Positions 17,752 to 27,762 are shown, counted from the stretch's first letter. The stretch: 64,000 bases of DNA from an uncultured Bacteroidales bacterium (GCA_905235675.1 CAJONC010000001.1:62001-126000), one strand, 5' to 3'. Made by a program: numbers and translations. The notes: generated by a model from the letters alone, not told the origin.

Positions 17752-19602
17752 ATGTGTGGAATTGTAGGATACACAGGATGCCGCGAGGCATACCCCATAT
17801 TGATTAAAGGCCTGCACAGGCTTGAATACAGAGGTTACGACTCGGCAGGAGTCGCCCTCATTTCGAATGATTCACAACTCAGGATATACAAGGCGGCGGG
17901 AAAGGTTTCCAACCTCGAACAGCTCGCTTCCGGCAACGACTGCAGCGGCACCACGGGCATAGCCCATACCAGATGGGCCACCCACGGGGCCCCCAACGAG
18001 CGCAACGCCCATCCCCATATCTCCCGGAGCGGAAACCTTACCATGGTGCACAACGGCATTATAGAGAACGCCGGAGTCCTGCGCGAACAGCTGCGTGCCA
18101 AAGGATTCACTTTCAGGAGCGACACCGACACCGAAGTTCTTCTCCAGCTGATTGAATACACCAGGATCAAATACGAGCTCGACCTCGTGTCCTCCGTACG
18201 CGCCGCGCTGAAGAAAGTAATCGGGGCCTATGCAATCGCTGTCATAGACCGCAACACCCCCGACACCATAGTCGCCGCCCGCAAGAGCAGTCCCCTCGCC
18301 ATAGGCATAGGCGAAGGCGACAGCGAATTCTTCATTGCAAGCGACGCCTCCCCCATCGCCGGTTTCACCAACAGGGTGGTTTACCTTAAGGACGAAGAGG
18401 TAGCCGTGGTCCGCAGGGGCTGCCCCATCATGGTTACCGACCTCAACGCGGAAGTGGTGGACGTCCGTGCCAAGGAGATAGACCTCGACGTGTCCATGCT
18501 CGACAAGGGAGGATTCCCCCACTTCATGCTCAAGGAGATTTTCGACCAGCCCCAATGCCTGCGCGACTGCATGAGAGGAAGGGTGCTTCCCGCACACAAC
18601 AGGATAGTGCTGAGCGCGGTAACCGAACATCGCGAGGAACTGATAAATGCAAAACGCTATCTGATGGTAAGTTGCGGAACTTCATGGCATGCCGCCCTGA
18701 TAGGAAAGCAGCTCATTGAAGAATATTGCCGCATTCCCGTGGAAGTCGCCTACGCCAGTGAATTCCGCTACAGCAATCCCGTAGTGGGCCCCGGTGACGT
18801 GGTGTTCGCCATCTCCCAGAGCGGGGAAACCGCAGACACGCTCTCGGCCATACAGCTTGCCGCCGGCAAGGGTGCGATGGTCTTCGGGATAGTCAATGCC
18901 GTGGGCAGCAGCATAGCCCGCGCATCCGACACCGGAACCTACATCCATGTAGGGCCCGAAATCGGCGTCGCCAGCACCAAGGCCTTCACCGGCCAGACCA
19001 CAGTCCTCGCCATGCTCGCCCTTGCAATCGGACGCGAACGCGGCACCGTGGACGAAAGCGCCTACACCGAGGCCATTGAAGAACTCGGACGCATTCCCGA
19101 CAAAATTCAGAAAATCCTGGGCCAGTCCGATACCATAAAGGAAATGGCGGCGGGATATGCCGACAAGCGCAACTTCCTCTATCTAGGGCGCGGAATGAAC
19201 TACCCCGTAGCCCTTGAAGGAGCGCTCAAGCTCAAGGAGATCAGCTACATACATGCCGAAGGCTACCCTGCCGCGGAAATGAAGCACGGCCCCATCGCCC
19301 TCGTGGACGAGGACATGCCGGTAGTGTTTCTCGCCACCCATCACAATCTCTACGAGAAGGTACTCAGCAACATGCAGGAGGTAATCGCCCGCAAAGGCAA
19401 GGTGCTCGCAATCATCACCGAAGGCGACACCCAGGTCAGGAACATGGCGGACAAATACATAGAGATTCCCGAAACGATAAACAGCCTGGTTCCCCTGCTG
19501 TCGGTTATTCCCCTCCAGCTGCTTGCATACCATGTAGCGGTTGCAAAGGGCCTGGACGTGGACCAGCCGAGGAATCTTGCAAAAAGTGTAACAGTAGAAT
19601 AA
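17752..19602 (+). CDS. glmS: Glutamine--fructose-6-phosphate aminotransferase (isomerizing)
   Basis: 616 residues from ATG 17752. This start places Cys2 (MCGIVGYTG) directly after the initiator Met, as needed for the N-terminal-nucleophile glutaminase; an in-frame TTG 24 bases upstream lies in the promoter. The glutaminase domain spans about 1-220 (RTRWATHG-type loop, seen here as HTRWATHGAP). Two SIS isomerase domains follow with SCGTSWHA, ISQSGETADT, STKAFTGQ and EGYPAAEMKHGP, and the C-terminus is DVDQPRNLAKSVTVE. It makes glucosamine-6-phosphate from fructose-6-phosphate and glutamine, the first step to UDP-GlcNAc for peptidoglycan and LPS. The next gene begins 7 bases later. No glmS ribozyme is seen in the short 5' leader. 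Confidence 0.97.
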   Translation: MCGIVGYTGCREAYPILIKGLHRLEYRGYDSAGVALISNDSQLRIYKAAGKVSNLEQLASGNDCSGTTGIAHTRWATHGAPNERNAHPHISRSGNLTMVHNGIIENAGVLREQLRAKGFTFRSDTDTEVLLQLIEYTRIKYELDLVSSVRAALKKVIGAYAIAVIDRNTPDTIVAARKSSPLAIGIGEGDSEFFIASDASPIAGFTNRVVYLKDEEVAVVRRGCPIMVTDLNAEVVDVRAKEIDLDVSMLDKGGFPHFMLKEIFDQPQCLRDCMRGRVLPAHNRIVLSAVTEHREELINAKRYLMVSCGTSWHAALIGKQLIEEYCRIPVEVAYASEFRYSNPVVGPGDVVFAISQSGETADTLSAIQLAAGKGAMVFGIVNAVGSSIARASDTGTYIHVGPEIGVASTKAFTGQTTVLAMLALAIGRERGTVDESAYTEAIEELGRIPDKIQKILGQSDTIKEMAAGYADKRNFLYLGRGMNYPVALEGALKLKEISYIHAEGYPAAEMKHGPIALVDEDMPVVFLATHHNLYEKVLSNMQEVIARKGKVLAIITEGDTQVRNMADKYIEIPETINSLVPLLSVIPLQLLAYHVAVAKGLDVDQPRNLAKSVTVE

Positions 19603-19609
19603 TTTACCC

Positions 19610-21607
19610 ATGAAATACAGAAAACTGTCAGCGCAGGAAATTGAACGGCTCCAGGGGCAGGCATGCAGCAGCTCCGACTGGAGCCTCGTCGAAGTCGCCG
19701 AAGGCTTCAACCCTGCTTTCGTAAGGAATACTTCCTTCAGCGGAACCGTCCGCCTCGGGACCTTCAACAAGGTCTTTTCCCTCGAAGGAGGGATTGAACG
19801 CCACAGCGGAATTTACGATGCCGCCCTCCACAACGTATCCGTGGCAGACGACTGCCTCATCCGCGGAATACGCCGTCACATAGCGAATTACGATATAGGT
19901 GAAGGCACAGTGATCGACGGGGCGGGAATGATAGTCACCAACGGTCCGTGCAGCTTTGGAAACGGCGTGAAAGTGTCCGTCCTGAACGAAACCGGAGGCC
20001 GCGAGGTCACCATTCACGACGCCCTGTCCTCGCATGAGGCCTACATCACCGCACTCTACCGGCACAGGCCCGGGTTCGTGGAGAAGATGAACGCAATCGT
20101 GGACAATTATGTGGAGAGCGTGCGTTCCGACCGCGGCAGCATTGGTGCAGGATGCAGGCTGCAGGACGTGGGGCAGATAATCGACGTGCGCATCGGAGAT
20201 GCCTGCACCGTGAACGGCGCCAGCCTGCTCAGCAACGGAACCGTCGCGAGCAGGAAAGAGGCTCCCGTGACTATAGGGGAAGGAGTTATCTGCGAAGATT
20301 TCATCATCTCCAGCAATTCCTCCGTCACCGAAGGCGCCTCCCTCACCCGCTGCTTCGTGGGACAGGCCTGCCGCTTCGGGCACGGATATTCCGCAAGCGA
20401 CTCCCTTTTCTTCAGCAACTGCCAGGGCGAGAACGGGGAAGCCTGCGCCATCTTCGCCGGTCCCTACACCGTCACCCACCACAAGAGCACCCTGCTCATC
20501 GCCGGAATGTTCTCCTTCATGAACGCCGGTTCAGGGTCCAACCAGAGCAACCACATGTACAAGCTCGGTCCCATCCATCAGGGCACCCTCGAACGCGGGG
20601 CGAAGACCTCTTCCGATTCCTACATACTCTGGCCCGCCCGCGTGGGCGCATTCTCCCTGGTAATGGGAAGGCACGTCACCCACTCCGACACCACCAATCT
20701 CCCCTTCTCCTACCTTATCGAAAAGGGCGAGACCTCATATCTTGCGCCGGGCGTGAACCTGCGCAGCGTCGGCACCATACGCGACGCGAGGAAATGGCCG
20801 AAACGCGACATGCGCACCGACAGCACCAAAGACGACTTCATCAACTATAACCTCCTGAGTCCCTTCACGATACAGAAAATGCTCAAGGGCCTGAAAACCC
20901 TCGAAAACCTACGCTACGCCAGCGGGGAACTCAGCGATGTATACTCCTTCCACAGCGTCAAGATTACCAATTCTTCGCTCAAGAGGGGCATGGAACTGTA
21001 CAGCCTGGCCATCGACAAGTTCATGGGCAACTCCCTTATCTCCAGGCTGCAGGATGCCGACGGAGGCTTCAGTTTCAGCACCGAAGCCCAGATGCAGGCT
21101 CGTCTGCGCCCCGACTCCCCCATAGGCTCGGGCGAATGGGTGGACGTCAGCGGGCTGATAGCCCCCAAGAGCGAAATCGAGCACCTGATGAACGGCATCG
21201 AGCGCGGAGAGACGGACTCTCCCGAAGCCATACGCGAAGCCTTCCGTACCATTTCGGACAACTACTACAGCTATGAATGGACCTGGGCCTTCCAGCATAT
21301 TTCGCAGATTTACGGAATCAACCCCTCCAAGATGACGGCCCGGGAGGCAATCAGCCTCGTGGAGAGATGGAAAGATGCCGTCGTGCGCCTGGACAGGATG
21401 ATTTACGAAGACGCCCGCAAGGAATTCAACCTCGCCTCCATGACAGGATTCGGAGCAGACGGGGACAAAACCCGGAAAGAAAGCGACTTCGAGCAGGTGC
21501 GCGGCGACTTCGAAAGCAACGATTTCGTTCAGTCCGTGCTGGAACACATCAGGGTGAAATCCGAGCTCGGCGATCGCGCGATTGAAGCACTGGAGGCCAT
21601 GAAATAG
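19610..21607 (+). CDS. DUF4954 family protein (left-handed beta-helix)
   Basis: 665 residues, no signal peptide. The first two thirds carry hexapeptide-type repeats of a left-handed beta-helix, for example VSVADDCLIRGIRRHIANYDIG, and segments such as VTIGEGVICEDFIIS, as in acyl- and nucleotidyltransferases. Conserved blocks include SGSNQSNHMYKLGPIHQG and VMGRHVTHSDTTNLPFSYL. The C-terminal third is helical. This matches the Bacteroidetes DUF4954 group, whose function is not established; a cytoplasmic sugar-phosphate modifying role is only suggested by the fold. The gene is 7 bases from glmS and probably co-transcribed with it, which hints at amino-sugar or cell-wall precursor metabolism. Confidence 0.8.
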   Translation: MKYRKLSAQEIERLQGQACSSSDWSLVEVAEGFNPAFVRNTSFSGTVRLGTFNKVFSLEGGIERHSGIYDAALHNVSVADDCLIRGIRRHIANYDIGEGTVIDGAGMIVTNGPCSFGNGVKVSVLNETGGREVTIHDALSSHEAYITALYRHRPGFVEKMNAIVDNYVESVRSDRGSIGAGCRLQDVGQIIDVRIGDACTVNGASLLSNGTVASRKEAPVTIGEGVICEDFIISSNSSVTEGASLTRCFVGQACRFGHGYSASDSLFFSNCQGENGEACAIFAGPYTVTHHKSTLLIAGMFSFMNAGSGSNQSNHMYKLGPIHQGTLERGAKTSSDSYILWPARVGAFSLVMGRHVTHSDTTNLPFSYLIEKGETSYLAPGVNLRSVGTIRDARKWPKRDMRTDSTKDDFINYNLLSPFTIQKMLKGLKTLENLRYASGELSDVYSFHSVKITNSSLKRGMELYSLAIDKFMGNSLISRLQDADGGFSFSTEAQMQARLRPDSPIGSGEWVDVSGLIAPKSEIEHLMNGIERGETDSPEAIREAFRTISDNYYSYEWTWAFQHISQIYGINPSKMTAREAISLVERWKDAVVRLDRMIYEDARKEFNLASMTGFGADGDKTRKESDFEQVRGDFESNDFVQSVLEHIRVKSELGDRAIEALEAMK

Positions 21608-21638
21608 CTTTTACAGTCGTATTTTTCAAAAACTTGAG

Positions 21639-21646
21639 TAAATTTG
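21639..21646 (+). promoter_or_regulatory. -7 box of glnS
   Basis: TAAATTTG matches TAnnTTTG. Transcription would start around 21651, which rules out a TTG start at 21644 and leaves ATG 21656 (almost leaderless) or ATG 21668 as the glnS start. Confidence 0.5.
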
Positions 21647-21667
21647 CATCCTATAATGCTTATCCAA

Positions 21668-23320
21668 ATGGAAGAAGAACGCAAACTTAATTTTCTCGAA
21701 GAGATCATCGAAAACGATCTCAAGTCCGGAAAGGTTGACTCCATCCTCACCCGCTTCCCTCCCGAGCCCAACGGATATCTGCACCTCGGGCACGCCAAGA
21801 GCCTCTGCATCAACTTCGGCCTGGCGCAGAAGTACGGCGGAAAGACCAACCTCCGCTACGACGACACAAACCCCACCAAGGAAGACACCGAGTACGTGGA
21901 CGCCATCAAGGAAGACATCAAGTGGCTCGGTTTCCAGTGGGACAAGGAGCTCTACGCTTCCGACTACTTCGACCAGCTCTACGAGTGGGCGGAGCAGCTG
22001 ATTGAGCGCGGACTCGCATACGTCGACGACCAGACTCAGGAGGAAATTAGCGCAGGGCGCGGCACGGTGGAGACTCCCGGCAAGGAGAGTCCCTGGCGAA
22101 ACCGCACCCCCGAGGAGAACCTGCGTATCTTCCGCGAAATGCGCGACGGCAAATACGCCGACGGGGAAAAGGTGCTGCGCGCAAAGATAGACATGGCCCA
22201 TCCGAACATGATGTTCCGCGACCCCATACTCTACCGCATCAAGCACGCAAGCCACCACCGCACGGGCGACAAATGGTGCATCTACCCCATGTACGACTTC
22301 ACCCACGGCCAGTGCGACTCCATAGAGCACATCACCCACTCGATATGCACCCTCGAATTCGACGTGCACCGTCCGCTCTACGACTGGTTCATCGAGACTC
22401 TCGGCATCTATCCCAGCCACCAGTATGAGTTCGCCCGCCTTAACCTCACCTACACCCTGATGAGCAAGCGCAAGCTCCTGGAACTCGTGCAGAAAGGCTT
22501 CGTGGCAGGATGGGACGACCCCCGCATGCCTACGCTCTGCGGAGTGCGCCGCCGCGGCTATACCGCCGAAGCCCTCAAGATGTTCTGCGACAGGATAGGC
22601 GTCTCCAAGCGCGACCAGCTGATGGACATACAGCTCCTCGAATGGTGCGTAAGGCAGGACCTCAACGCCCGCGCAAACCGCTATATGGTAGTGCAGGATC
22701 CAGTGAAGCTCACCATCACCAACTATCCCGAAGGACAGGTGGAATGGTTCGACTGCCCCCTGAATCCCGCAGAACCCGAAGGAGCTTCCCGCAAGGTTCC
22801 CTTCACCCGCGAGCTCTACATCGAGCGCGCCGATTTCATGGAGGACGCCCCCAAGAAGTTCTTCCGCCTCAAGCCGGACGGAGAAGTGCGCCTGAAGTAC
22901 ACCTACATCATCAAGTGCGAAGAGGTTGTGAAGGATGCCGAAGGCAACATTGTCGAACTCAAGTGCAGCTACGATCCTTCTACAAGGCCGGGGGCCGGAG
23001 AATGGCGCTCCGTCAAGGGAACTATACACTGGGTGAGCACGGAATACGCGAAGGAAATCACCCTGCGGAACTACGACCGCCTCTTCACCCTCGCCGACAT
23101 GAGCCAGGTCCCCGAAGACAAGGACTACAAGGATTTCCTCAACCCTGATTCGCTCGTGGTCGCCAAGGCTTTTGCAGAGCCCGCCCTGCTTGAGGACAAA
23201 TCCGGAATTGCAGTGCAGTTCGAAAGGACGGGTTATTACATTGCAGACAAGGATTCCACCCCTGAAGATCCCGTCTTCAACAAAACGGTTTCGCTGAAGG
23301 ATTCCTACAAACCGGAATAG
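21668..23320 (+). CDS. glnS: Glutaminyl-tRNA synthetase
   Basis: 550 residues from ATG 21668 (MEEERKLNFLEEI). An ATG 12 bases earlier is possible but adds only four residues absent from the family pattern. Class I signature HLGH is at 39-42 in FPPEPNGYLHLGHAKS, and the KMSKS equivalent is LMSKRKL. The anticodon-binding beta-barrels at the C-terminus end in GYYIADKDSTPEDPVFNKT, a GlnRS trait that separates it from glutamyl-tRNA synthetase. It charges tRNA-Gln directly, so the organism need not rely on GatCAB for Gln. It is cytoplasmic and has its own promoter just upstream. Confidence 0.95.
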   Translation: MEEERKLNFLEEIIENDLKSGKVDSILTRFPPEPNGYLHLGHAKSLCINFGLAQKYGGKTNLRYDDTNPTKEDTEYVDAIKEDIKWLGFQWDKELYASDYFDQLYEWAEQLIERGLAYVDDQTQEEISAGRGTVETPGKESPWRNRTPEENLRIFREMRDGKYADGEKVLRAKIDMAHPNMMFRDPILYRIKHASHHRTGDKWCIYPMYDFTHGQCDSIEHITHSICTLEFDVHRPLYDWFIETLGIYPSHQYEFARLNLTYTLMSKRKLLELVQKGFVAGWDDPRMPTLCGVRRRGYTAEALKMFCDRIGVSKRDQLMDIQLLEWCVRQDLNARANRYMVVQDPVKLTITNYPEGQVEWFDCPLNPAEPEGASRKVPFTRELYIERADFMEDAPKKFFRLKPDGEVRLKYTYIIKCEEVVKDAEGNIVELKCSYDPSTRPGAGEWRSVKGTIHWVSTEYAKEITLRNYDRLFTLADMSQVPEDKDYKDFLNPDSLVVAKAFAEPALLEDKSGIAVQFERTGYYIADKDSTPEDPVFNKTVSLKDSYKPE

Positions 23321-23322
23321 AA

Positions 23323-24291
23323 TTGGCCGGCAGATTCAGGTTCATAATCATTGCCCCGGTGCTTGCCCTGCTCTGCTCCTGCGGCAGCAGGAAAGTGGAG
23401 ATAGGCATAGCCTGGCGCTATGGTGATAATCCCGCTTACTACACAAAAATCATCAATGCCATACGCGAAGCCGGAGGCACGCCCGTAATACTCGGGCAGG
23501 TGAAGCCCGAAGCCTTCGAATACGAAGGGACCAAACTTCCGGATAGCTATACCGACGGGCAGGGGGTGCTTCTTCAGCCCTTCGCCGACCGCGTCAAGGC
23601 CCTTCCTGCAGACAGTTCGAACGTGGCCGAAGCCGTGGGCAGGGTGCGTGCGGTGGTTTTCACCGGAGGAGAAGACATCTCCCCCACCCTCTACAGGAAT
23701 CCGGAGCCCTGGCACGGACTGGAAGATGAAGGTGCATACGATGCGGCGCGCGACGTTTCGGAGTATCTCACACTCGCATACTGCCTCGGAGAGGATATTC
23801 CCACCCTCTGCATCTGCCGCGGGATGCAGATGCTATCGGTGGTTTCCGGAGCCGATATGATACAGGACATTCCTGAATATATAGAAAACTGCACCGGAAA
23901 CAGTTATGGATATCTTCACCGGCAGGCGAAGTTTCCCGGAGTAAAACGCGACTACGCTCCGCACGATGTAATAGTGACGGACAGGGAATCGGTATTCTAC
24001 CGCATCTGCGGCTGCGATACTTTACGGGCTGTTCCGTCCTGGCACCATCAATGTGTGGAAAGCGTTGAAGGAACCCCGCTCAAGGTCAGCGGAGTCACCC
24101 TTACACAGGGCGTGGAAATAATAGAAGCCGTGGAAAGGCCGGACAGGACGTTCTGCATAGGCGTACAGTTCCACCCCGAAGGGGCCATAGACAAATGTCT
24201 GAACGGCGACCCTTACGCATCGGATTATATGGACATGGATGCGGCGCTGTCATACTTCAGGGAGTTGGTAAAAGAAGCGAAAAAACGCTGA
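23323..24291 (+). CDS. C26-family gamma-glutamyl hydrolase-like lipoprotein
   Basis: 322 residues from TTG 23323, two bases after the glnS stop. No ATG precedes the signal sequence, so a non-ATG start is likely. A lipobox-like LCSC gives Cys20, predicting a lipid-anchored envelope protein. The class I glutamine-amidotransferase fold has nucleophile Cys165 in CICRGMQM and His284/Glu286 in QFHPEGA, with an oxyanion loop FTGGEDISP. Family members hydrolyse gamma-glutamyl bonds (gamma-glutamyl-GABA or folyl-polyglutamate). Most C26 enzymes are cytoplasmic, so the lipoprotein signal suggests an extracytoplasmic gamma-glutamyl peptide as substrate. Coupled to glnS by position only. Confidence 0.8.
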   Translation: MAGRFRFIIIAPVLALLCSCGSRKVEIGIAWRYGDNPAYYTKIINAIREAGGTPVILGQVKPEAFEYEGTKLPDSYTDGQGVLLQPFADRVKALPADSSNVAEAVGRVRAVVFTGGEDISPTLYRNPEPWHGLEDEGAYDAARDVSEYLTLAYCLGEDIPTLCICRGMQMLSVVSGADMIQDIPEYIENCTGNSYGYLHRQAKFPGVKRDYAPHDVIVTDRESVFYRICGCDTLRAVPSWHHQCVESVEGTPLKVSGVTLTQGVEIIEAVERPDRTFCIGVQFHPEGAIDKCLNGDPYASDYMDMDAALSYFRELVKEAKKR

Positions 24292-24295
24292 GAAG

Positions 24296-24367
24296 TACCC
24301 CCGAGGCGAATCGAACGCCTATCGTCGGAACCGGAATCCGAAATTCTATCCATTAAACTACAGGGGC
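24296..24367 (-). tRNA. tRNA-Arg (anticodon CCG)
   Basis: The minus strand folds as a full cloverleaf: acceptor GCCCCTG with CGGGGGT, D-stem GTTT/GAAT, anticodon stem TCGGA/TCCGA around loop TTCCGGT (anticodon CCG, reads CGG), a 4-base variable region, and T-arm AGGCG-TTCGATT-CGCCT. The discriminator is A and CCA is not encoded. It lies 4 bases past the C26 gene on the opposite strand. Confidence 0.95.
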
Positions 24368-24378
24368 GGAAAGTGCCG

Positions 24379-24386
24379 CAAATTTA
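24379..24386 (-). promoter_or_regulatory. -7 box of tRNA-Arg
   Basis: TAAATTTG on the minus strand ends 11 bases before the mature tRNA 5' end. This matches TAnnTTTG and fits direct transcription of the tRNA rather than readthrough from the PUL. Confidence 0.45.
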
Positions 24387-24414
24387 ATAAAATTTCGGAC
24401 AGGTCTTATATATT

Positions 24415-25887
24415 TCAGCCCAAAAATGCCTTGCCGCGCAGAAGTTCGGCGCGAAGGTCGCCGTAATCCAGCGACACCGGATCTACGCCATTCCTGAGGC
24501 AGAGCGCGGCGGCGGTACCTGCAGCCTGTCCGAGGGCCATTGCAGGGGGCATCACCCTGATTGCTCCGGCCGCGGCGGATTCGGCGCTGATGCAGCGCCC
24601 CGTAAGCAGCAGGCCGCGGATTTTCCCCGGAATGAGGCAGCGGTAAGGGACTCCGTACATATCCTTCTTTATAGGCATGTAAAGTCCTCCTGCAGGGCCT
24701 CCCATCGCCCCATGGACATCTATTGAATTGGCTGAGAGGAGTATGGTGTCTTCCGGAATCTTTCCGTCAATCAGGTCCTGCACCGGCAGCACGAAATCGC
24801 CGAGTATATGACGCGACTCGCGTATGCCCATTGTGGAACCGGTGCCCATCAGCGTGGCATGTTCGCAGCCGGGGACGTATTTGTGGAAGAAATGCATGAG
24901 TTCCTGCACCTGACGGCGGCCTTCCACCTCCGAGGCGCTGAGGCTTTCGGCATTTGTCGCATCGACATTGTGGATGCGGGTGCAGTTCGCCACCCACTGG
25001 TCCTTCTCCACGCTGCGCCATATATTCACCGACTTGCGGTCGAGATCCCACTCCCCTGCCGCCTCGGCTTCGGCGACTCTCCAGTGCAGGCAGCGGTAGC
25101 TCACTCCGTTCACGCGACGGAATTCCGGAAGATGGGGAACCACCTCGGCAATCAGGGCGTCGGTGTCTATGTTGTTCATACGGAAAAACAGCGAGGACGG
25201 CTGCACCCTTCCCGATTCGGGATCGCCGAATACATAGGGAGCGCCTGCACGGAAGGCGACCGTTCCGTCTCCGGTGGCATCTATCACCATGTCCGCATCC
25301 ACCTGCTCCACTCCCGAAGGAGTCAGCAGGAGCGCGCCCCTGACAGTATCCCCCTTCATTACAGGTTCCAGGAAGTTGGCGTGGTAAAGCACCTTTACGC
25401 CTGCCTCGAAGCACATCTGCTCATAAACTATCTTGAGCAGTTCGGGGTCGAAAGGAGTGCAGTGCTCGTGTCCTTCGCTTATCCAGGCGGTGAATTCCGT
25501 GCCCTGGTGTATCTTCGAAGGATGGATGGCCCCGCCTTTTGCGATGAGCCTTTCCACGACCTCCTCGAAAAGGCCGCGTATTATCATTTCCTGCCCTGAA
25601 GCGTCGTAGCAGGTCATGAACGGACCTACAAGCGCCTTGGTTCCCATGCCTCCAAGGCAGTTGCCGTTGTCGACAATCATGGTTTCGATGCCGAGCCTGG
25701 CGGCGCTGACTGCCGCACACACCCCCGAAGGACCTCCTCCGACCACGAGCAGGCGTGCCCTGTACGAGTGCCTGGCGAGTTTTTCAAGGGATTTGCCCCC
25801 GGTAGCGGAACATGAAGGAAGGGCCGTGGAGACCGCGCCGGCGGCGGCAAGCATGGATGATGCGGAAATGAATTGTCGTCTGTCCAT
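24415..25887 (-). CDS. FAD-dependent oxidoreductase (PF12831 type), last gene of the PUL
   Basis: 490 residues. A signal with lipobox-like ALPSC (Cys26) is followed by the FAD Rossmann motif LLVVGGGPSGVCAAV (GGGPSG at 50-55), the ADMVIDATGDGTVAF motif, and near the C-terminus RGLLLTGRCISAESAAAGAIRVMPP, all typical of the FAD_oxidored family. Related proteins occur in glycan-degradation loci, where they are thought to oxidise or reduce sugar intermediates; the actual reaction is not known. Seven bases separate it from a second, longer family member, so the two form a pair at the end of the 12-gene PUL. Envelope location is inferred from the signal. Confidence 0.8.
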   Translation of the reverse strand: MDRRQFISASSMLAAAGAVSTALPSCSATGGKSLEKLARHSYRARLLVVGGGPSGVCAAVSAARLGIETMIVDNGNCLGGMGTKALVGPFMTCYDASGQEMIIRGLFEEVVERLIAKGGAIHPSKIHQGTEFTAWISEGHEHCTPFDPELLKIVYEQMCFEAGVKVLYHANFLEPVMKGDTVRGALLLTPSGVEQVDADMVIDATGDGTVAFRAGAPYVFGDPESGRVQPSSLFFRMNNIDTDALIAEVVPHLPEFRRVNGVSYRCLHWRVAEAEAAGEWDLDRKSVNIWRSVEKDQWVANCTRIHNVDATNAESLSASEVEGRRQVQELMHFFHKYVPGCEHATLMGTGSTMGIRESRHILGDFVLPVQDLIDGKIPEDTILLSANSIDVHGAMGGPAGGLYMPIKKDMYGVPYRCLIPGKIRGLLLTGRCISAESAAAGAIRVMPPAMALGQAAGTAAALCLRNGVDPVSLDYGDLRAELLRGKAFLG

Positions 25888-25894
25888 TATCTGT

Positions 25895-27760
25895 TTATTT
25901 TACAGGAGGATAGCATCCGTGGATGCAGAAATTCTGGTTGTTGGGAAGGCCCTGCTGCCCTGCGCCTTCGCGCATCAGCGCATCGAGCTCGTCCCAATGG
26001 TCAGGGTACACGTCCGAGGGTAAGATGGAGTTCTGCCTGCACACGCTTGCCGCAAGCCCTACCACTTCGCCCATCATGCCGCAGGTACGCAGCACGCGCA
26101 CGGAACCGAGGGCGATGCGGGTTGCGCTCACGTCCCTTCCGGCCATCATGAGATTGTGGATATTTCGGGAATACAGGCAGCGGAAAGGAATGGGATAGGG
26201 CTGGATATATTCGTGTTCGGCAAGCGAACGGTATTCCGCCCCCGGGAAGAAGCGGCTGTTGGCAGGGTCGGGATAATGCAGGTCTATAGACCACGAGGCG
26301 CTGGCCGTCCCGTCGGGATATATCACTGGGGTGACGAGGTCGTTTTCGGTGAGGATATGGTCGCCGAGCAGCCTGCGCGATTCGCGCTTCCCGGCTATGT
26401 AGGCCACCCATTCCAGCTGCCTGTCAACGAATTCCGGATATTCCTCGGGATGATTCTTGAGATAGGACCAGTTGGAATATATCGCAAGCAGGGCGTAGTC
26501 GCGTATCTGCTCTATGTCGTTCATCATGTCCAGCCCCATGCCTGTCTCCCAGGTCCAGTTGCTGCGCTCCATCCTTGCAACACTTTCTTCGTTGAGGCTG
26601 ATACCGTAATTGAACTCGGGGAAGCAGCATGCCGCCCCTGTATCTTCCGAATACCAGAGCACAGATGCTCCGCTCTGGCGTCTGTCCGCCACTTCAGGAG
26701 CCATGGGCTCGCCGAATTCACTCCTGGCCTCGCGTCCCTGAGTCCAGTCGGCTCCGGACATGAAACCGAGGCTGCCGTCGCCGGTGCAGTCTGCGAACAG
26801 GGGGGCGCTCACGCACACCAGCTCACCGCTGGCGATATTGCGTGCATACACCCTGAGTATCTTTCCGTCCTGAACGTCGCTGCGCTCCGCATGATAGGGC
26901 GCATAGAGGGTAATTCCCTGTTCAGCGGCGATGAAATCGGCTTTCCTGTCATCTTCAAAGCATTCCGCAGGGCTGGCATTGGCGCATTGCGCATGTCCGA
27001 ACTCCTTGATAAGGTTGCCGAGCTGCGGATACGGGTCGAGTTCTATCCTTCCGCCGAGATGCACCCTGACTTCGGCGGAATTGTTCCCGCCGAGCACAGG
27101 CCTGTCGTGCACCAGTATCACCTTCAGGCCCCTGCGCGCAGCAGCGACAGCAGCGCACATTCCCGACACTCCGCCCCCGACGACCACGAAATCGGCGCTG
27201 TCCAGCACCACCGGTGTATCGTACAGGGGATTGCAGCGCAGACGGAAAGCATGCATGGCTTCAGGCGAGGCGGGCAGTTTGGAGACGGGGCGTTTCACGG
27301 AGCTCAGATAAATTGCATCGCATCGTCCGTCAAGTCCGCCAAGGTCGGCAAGTCGCAGTTCGCAGGGGCCGCCCCCGTGCCTGAACGACGAAGCCTCCTG
27401 CCATTCCCAGCGGTCTCCCCTGATGCCAAGGCTTGCATTAAGGGTATCGCCGGCGGCAATCAGCGCAAAGCGTCCGGGGCCCTCCCCTTCATGCCAGGGA
27501 GAGGTCCAGTTATAGGTACGCACATAGGCGTAATACTCCCCCGCTTCCAGATCGACGACTGTCACGGCATCCTGTACGGGACGCCCGTAACCATGGGCGA
27601 GCAGATAGGGAGATCCCAGCACGTCAACGGCCTGCTGGTCTGTCACCCAGCCTCCGGTATCGGAGAAAGCTTCGGCTTCAATCAGAATCTCACGCGCGTC
27701 GCGGCAGGCCGGAATCATCAGCATCGCGGCCAGAAGAAAAAGGCAGGACTTCGATTTCAT
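25895..27760 (-). CDS. FAD-dependent oxidoreductase with N-terminal beta-sandwich domain
   Basis: 621 residues from ATG 27760 (a TTG two codons earlier is in frame). A lipoprotein signal ends in IPAC. Residues about 25-155 form a beta-rich module (AEAFSDTGGWVTDQQ, GSPYLLAHGYGRPV) resembling carbohydrate-binding sandwiches found fused to this enzyme group. The FAD domain follows with DFVVVGGGVSGMCAAVAAAR (GGGVSG 195-200), FADCTGDGSLGFMSGA and NLMMAGRDVSATRIALGSVRV. Together with the next gene it makes a pair of related but unequal oxidoreductases in the PUL. The extra domain suggests it acts directly on an oligosaccharide; this is inference. Confidence 0.8.
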   Translation of the reverse strand: MKSKSCLFLLAAMLMIPACRDAREILIEAEAFSDTGGWVTDQQAVDVLGSPYLLAHGYGRPVQDAVTVVDLEAGEYYAYVRTYNWTSPWHEGEGPGRFALIAAGDTLNASLGIRGDRWEWQEASSFRHGGGPCELRLADLGGLDGRCDAIYLSSVKRPVSKLPASPEAMHAFRLRCNPLYDTPVVLDSADFVVVGGGVSGMCAAVAAARRGLKVILVHDRPVLGGNNSAEVRVHLGGRIELDPYPQLGNLIKEFGHAQCANASPAECFEDDRKADFIAAEQGITLYAPYHAERSDVQDGKILRVYARNIASGELVCVSAPLFADCTGDGSLGFMSGADWTQGREARSEFGEPMAPEVADRRQSGASVLWYSEDTGAACCFPEFNYGISLNEESVARMERSNWTWETGMGLDMMNDIEQIRDYALLAIYSNWSYLKNHPEEYPEFVDRQLEWVAYIAGKRESRRLLGDHILTENDLVTPVIYPDGTASASWSIDLHYPDPANSRFFPGAEYRSLAEHEYIQPYPIPFRCLYSRNIHNLMMAGRDVSATRIALGSVRVLRTCGMMGEVVGLAASVCRQNSILPSDVYPDHWDELDALMREGAGQQGLPNNQNFCIHGCYPPVK

Positions 27761-27762
27761 TT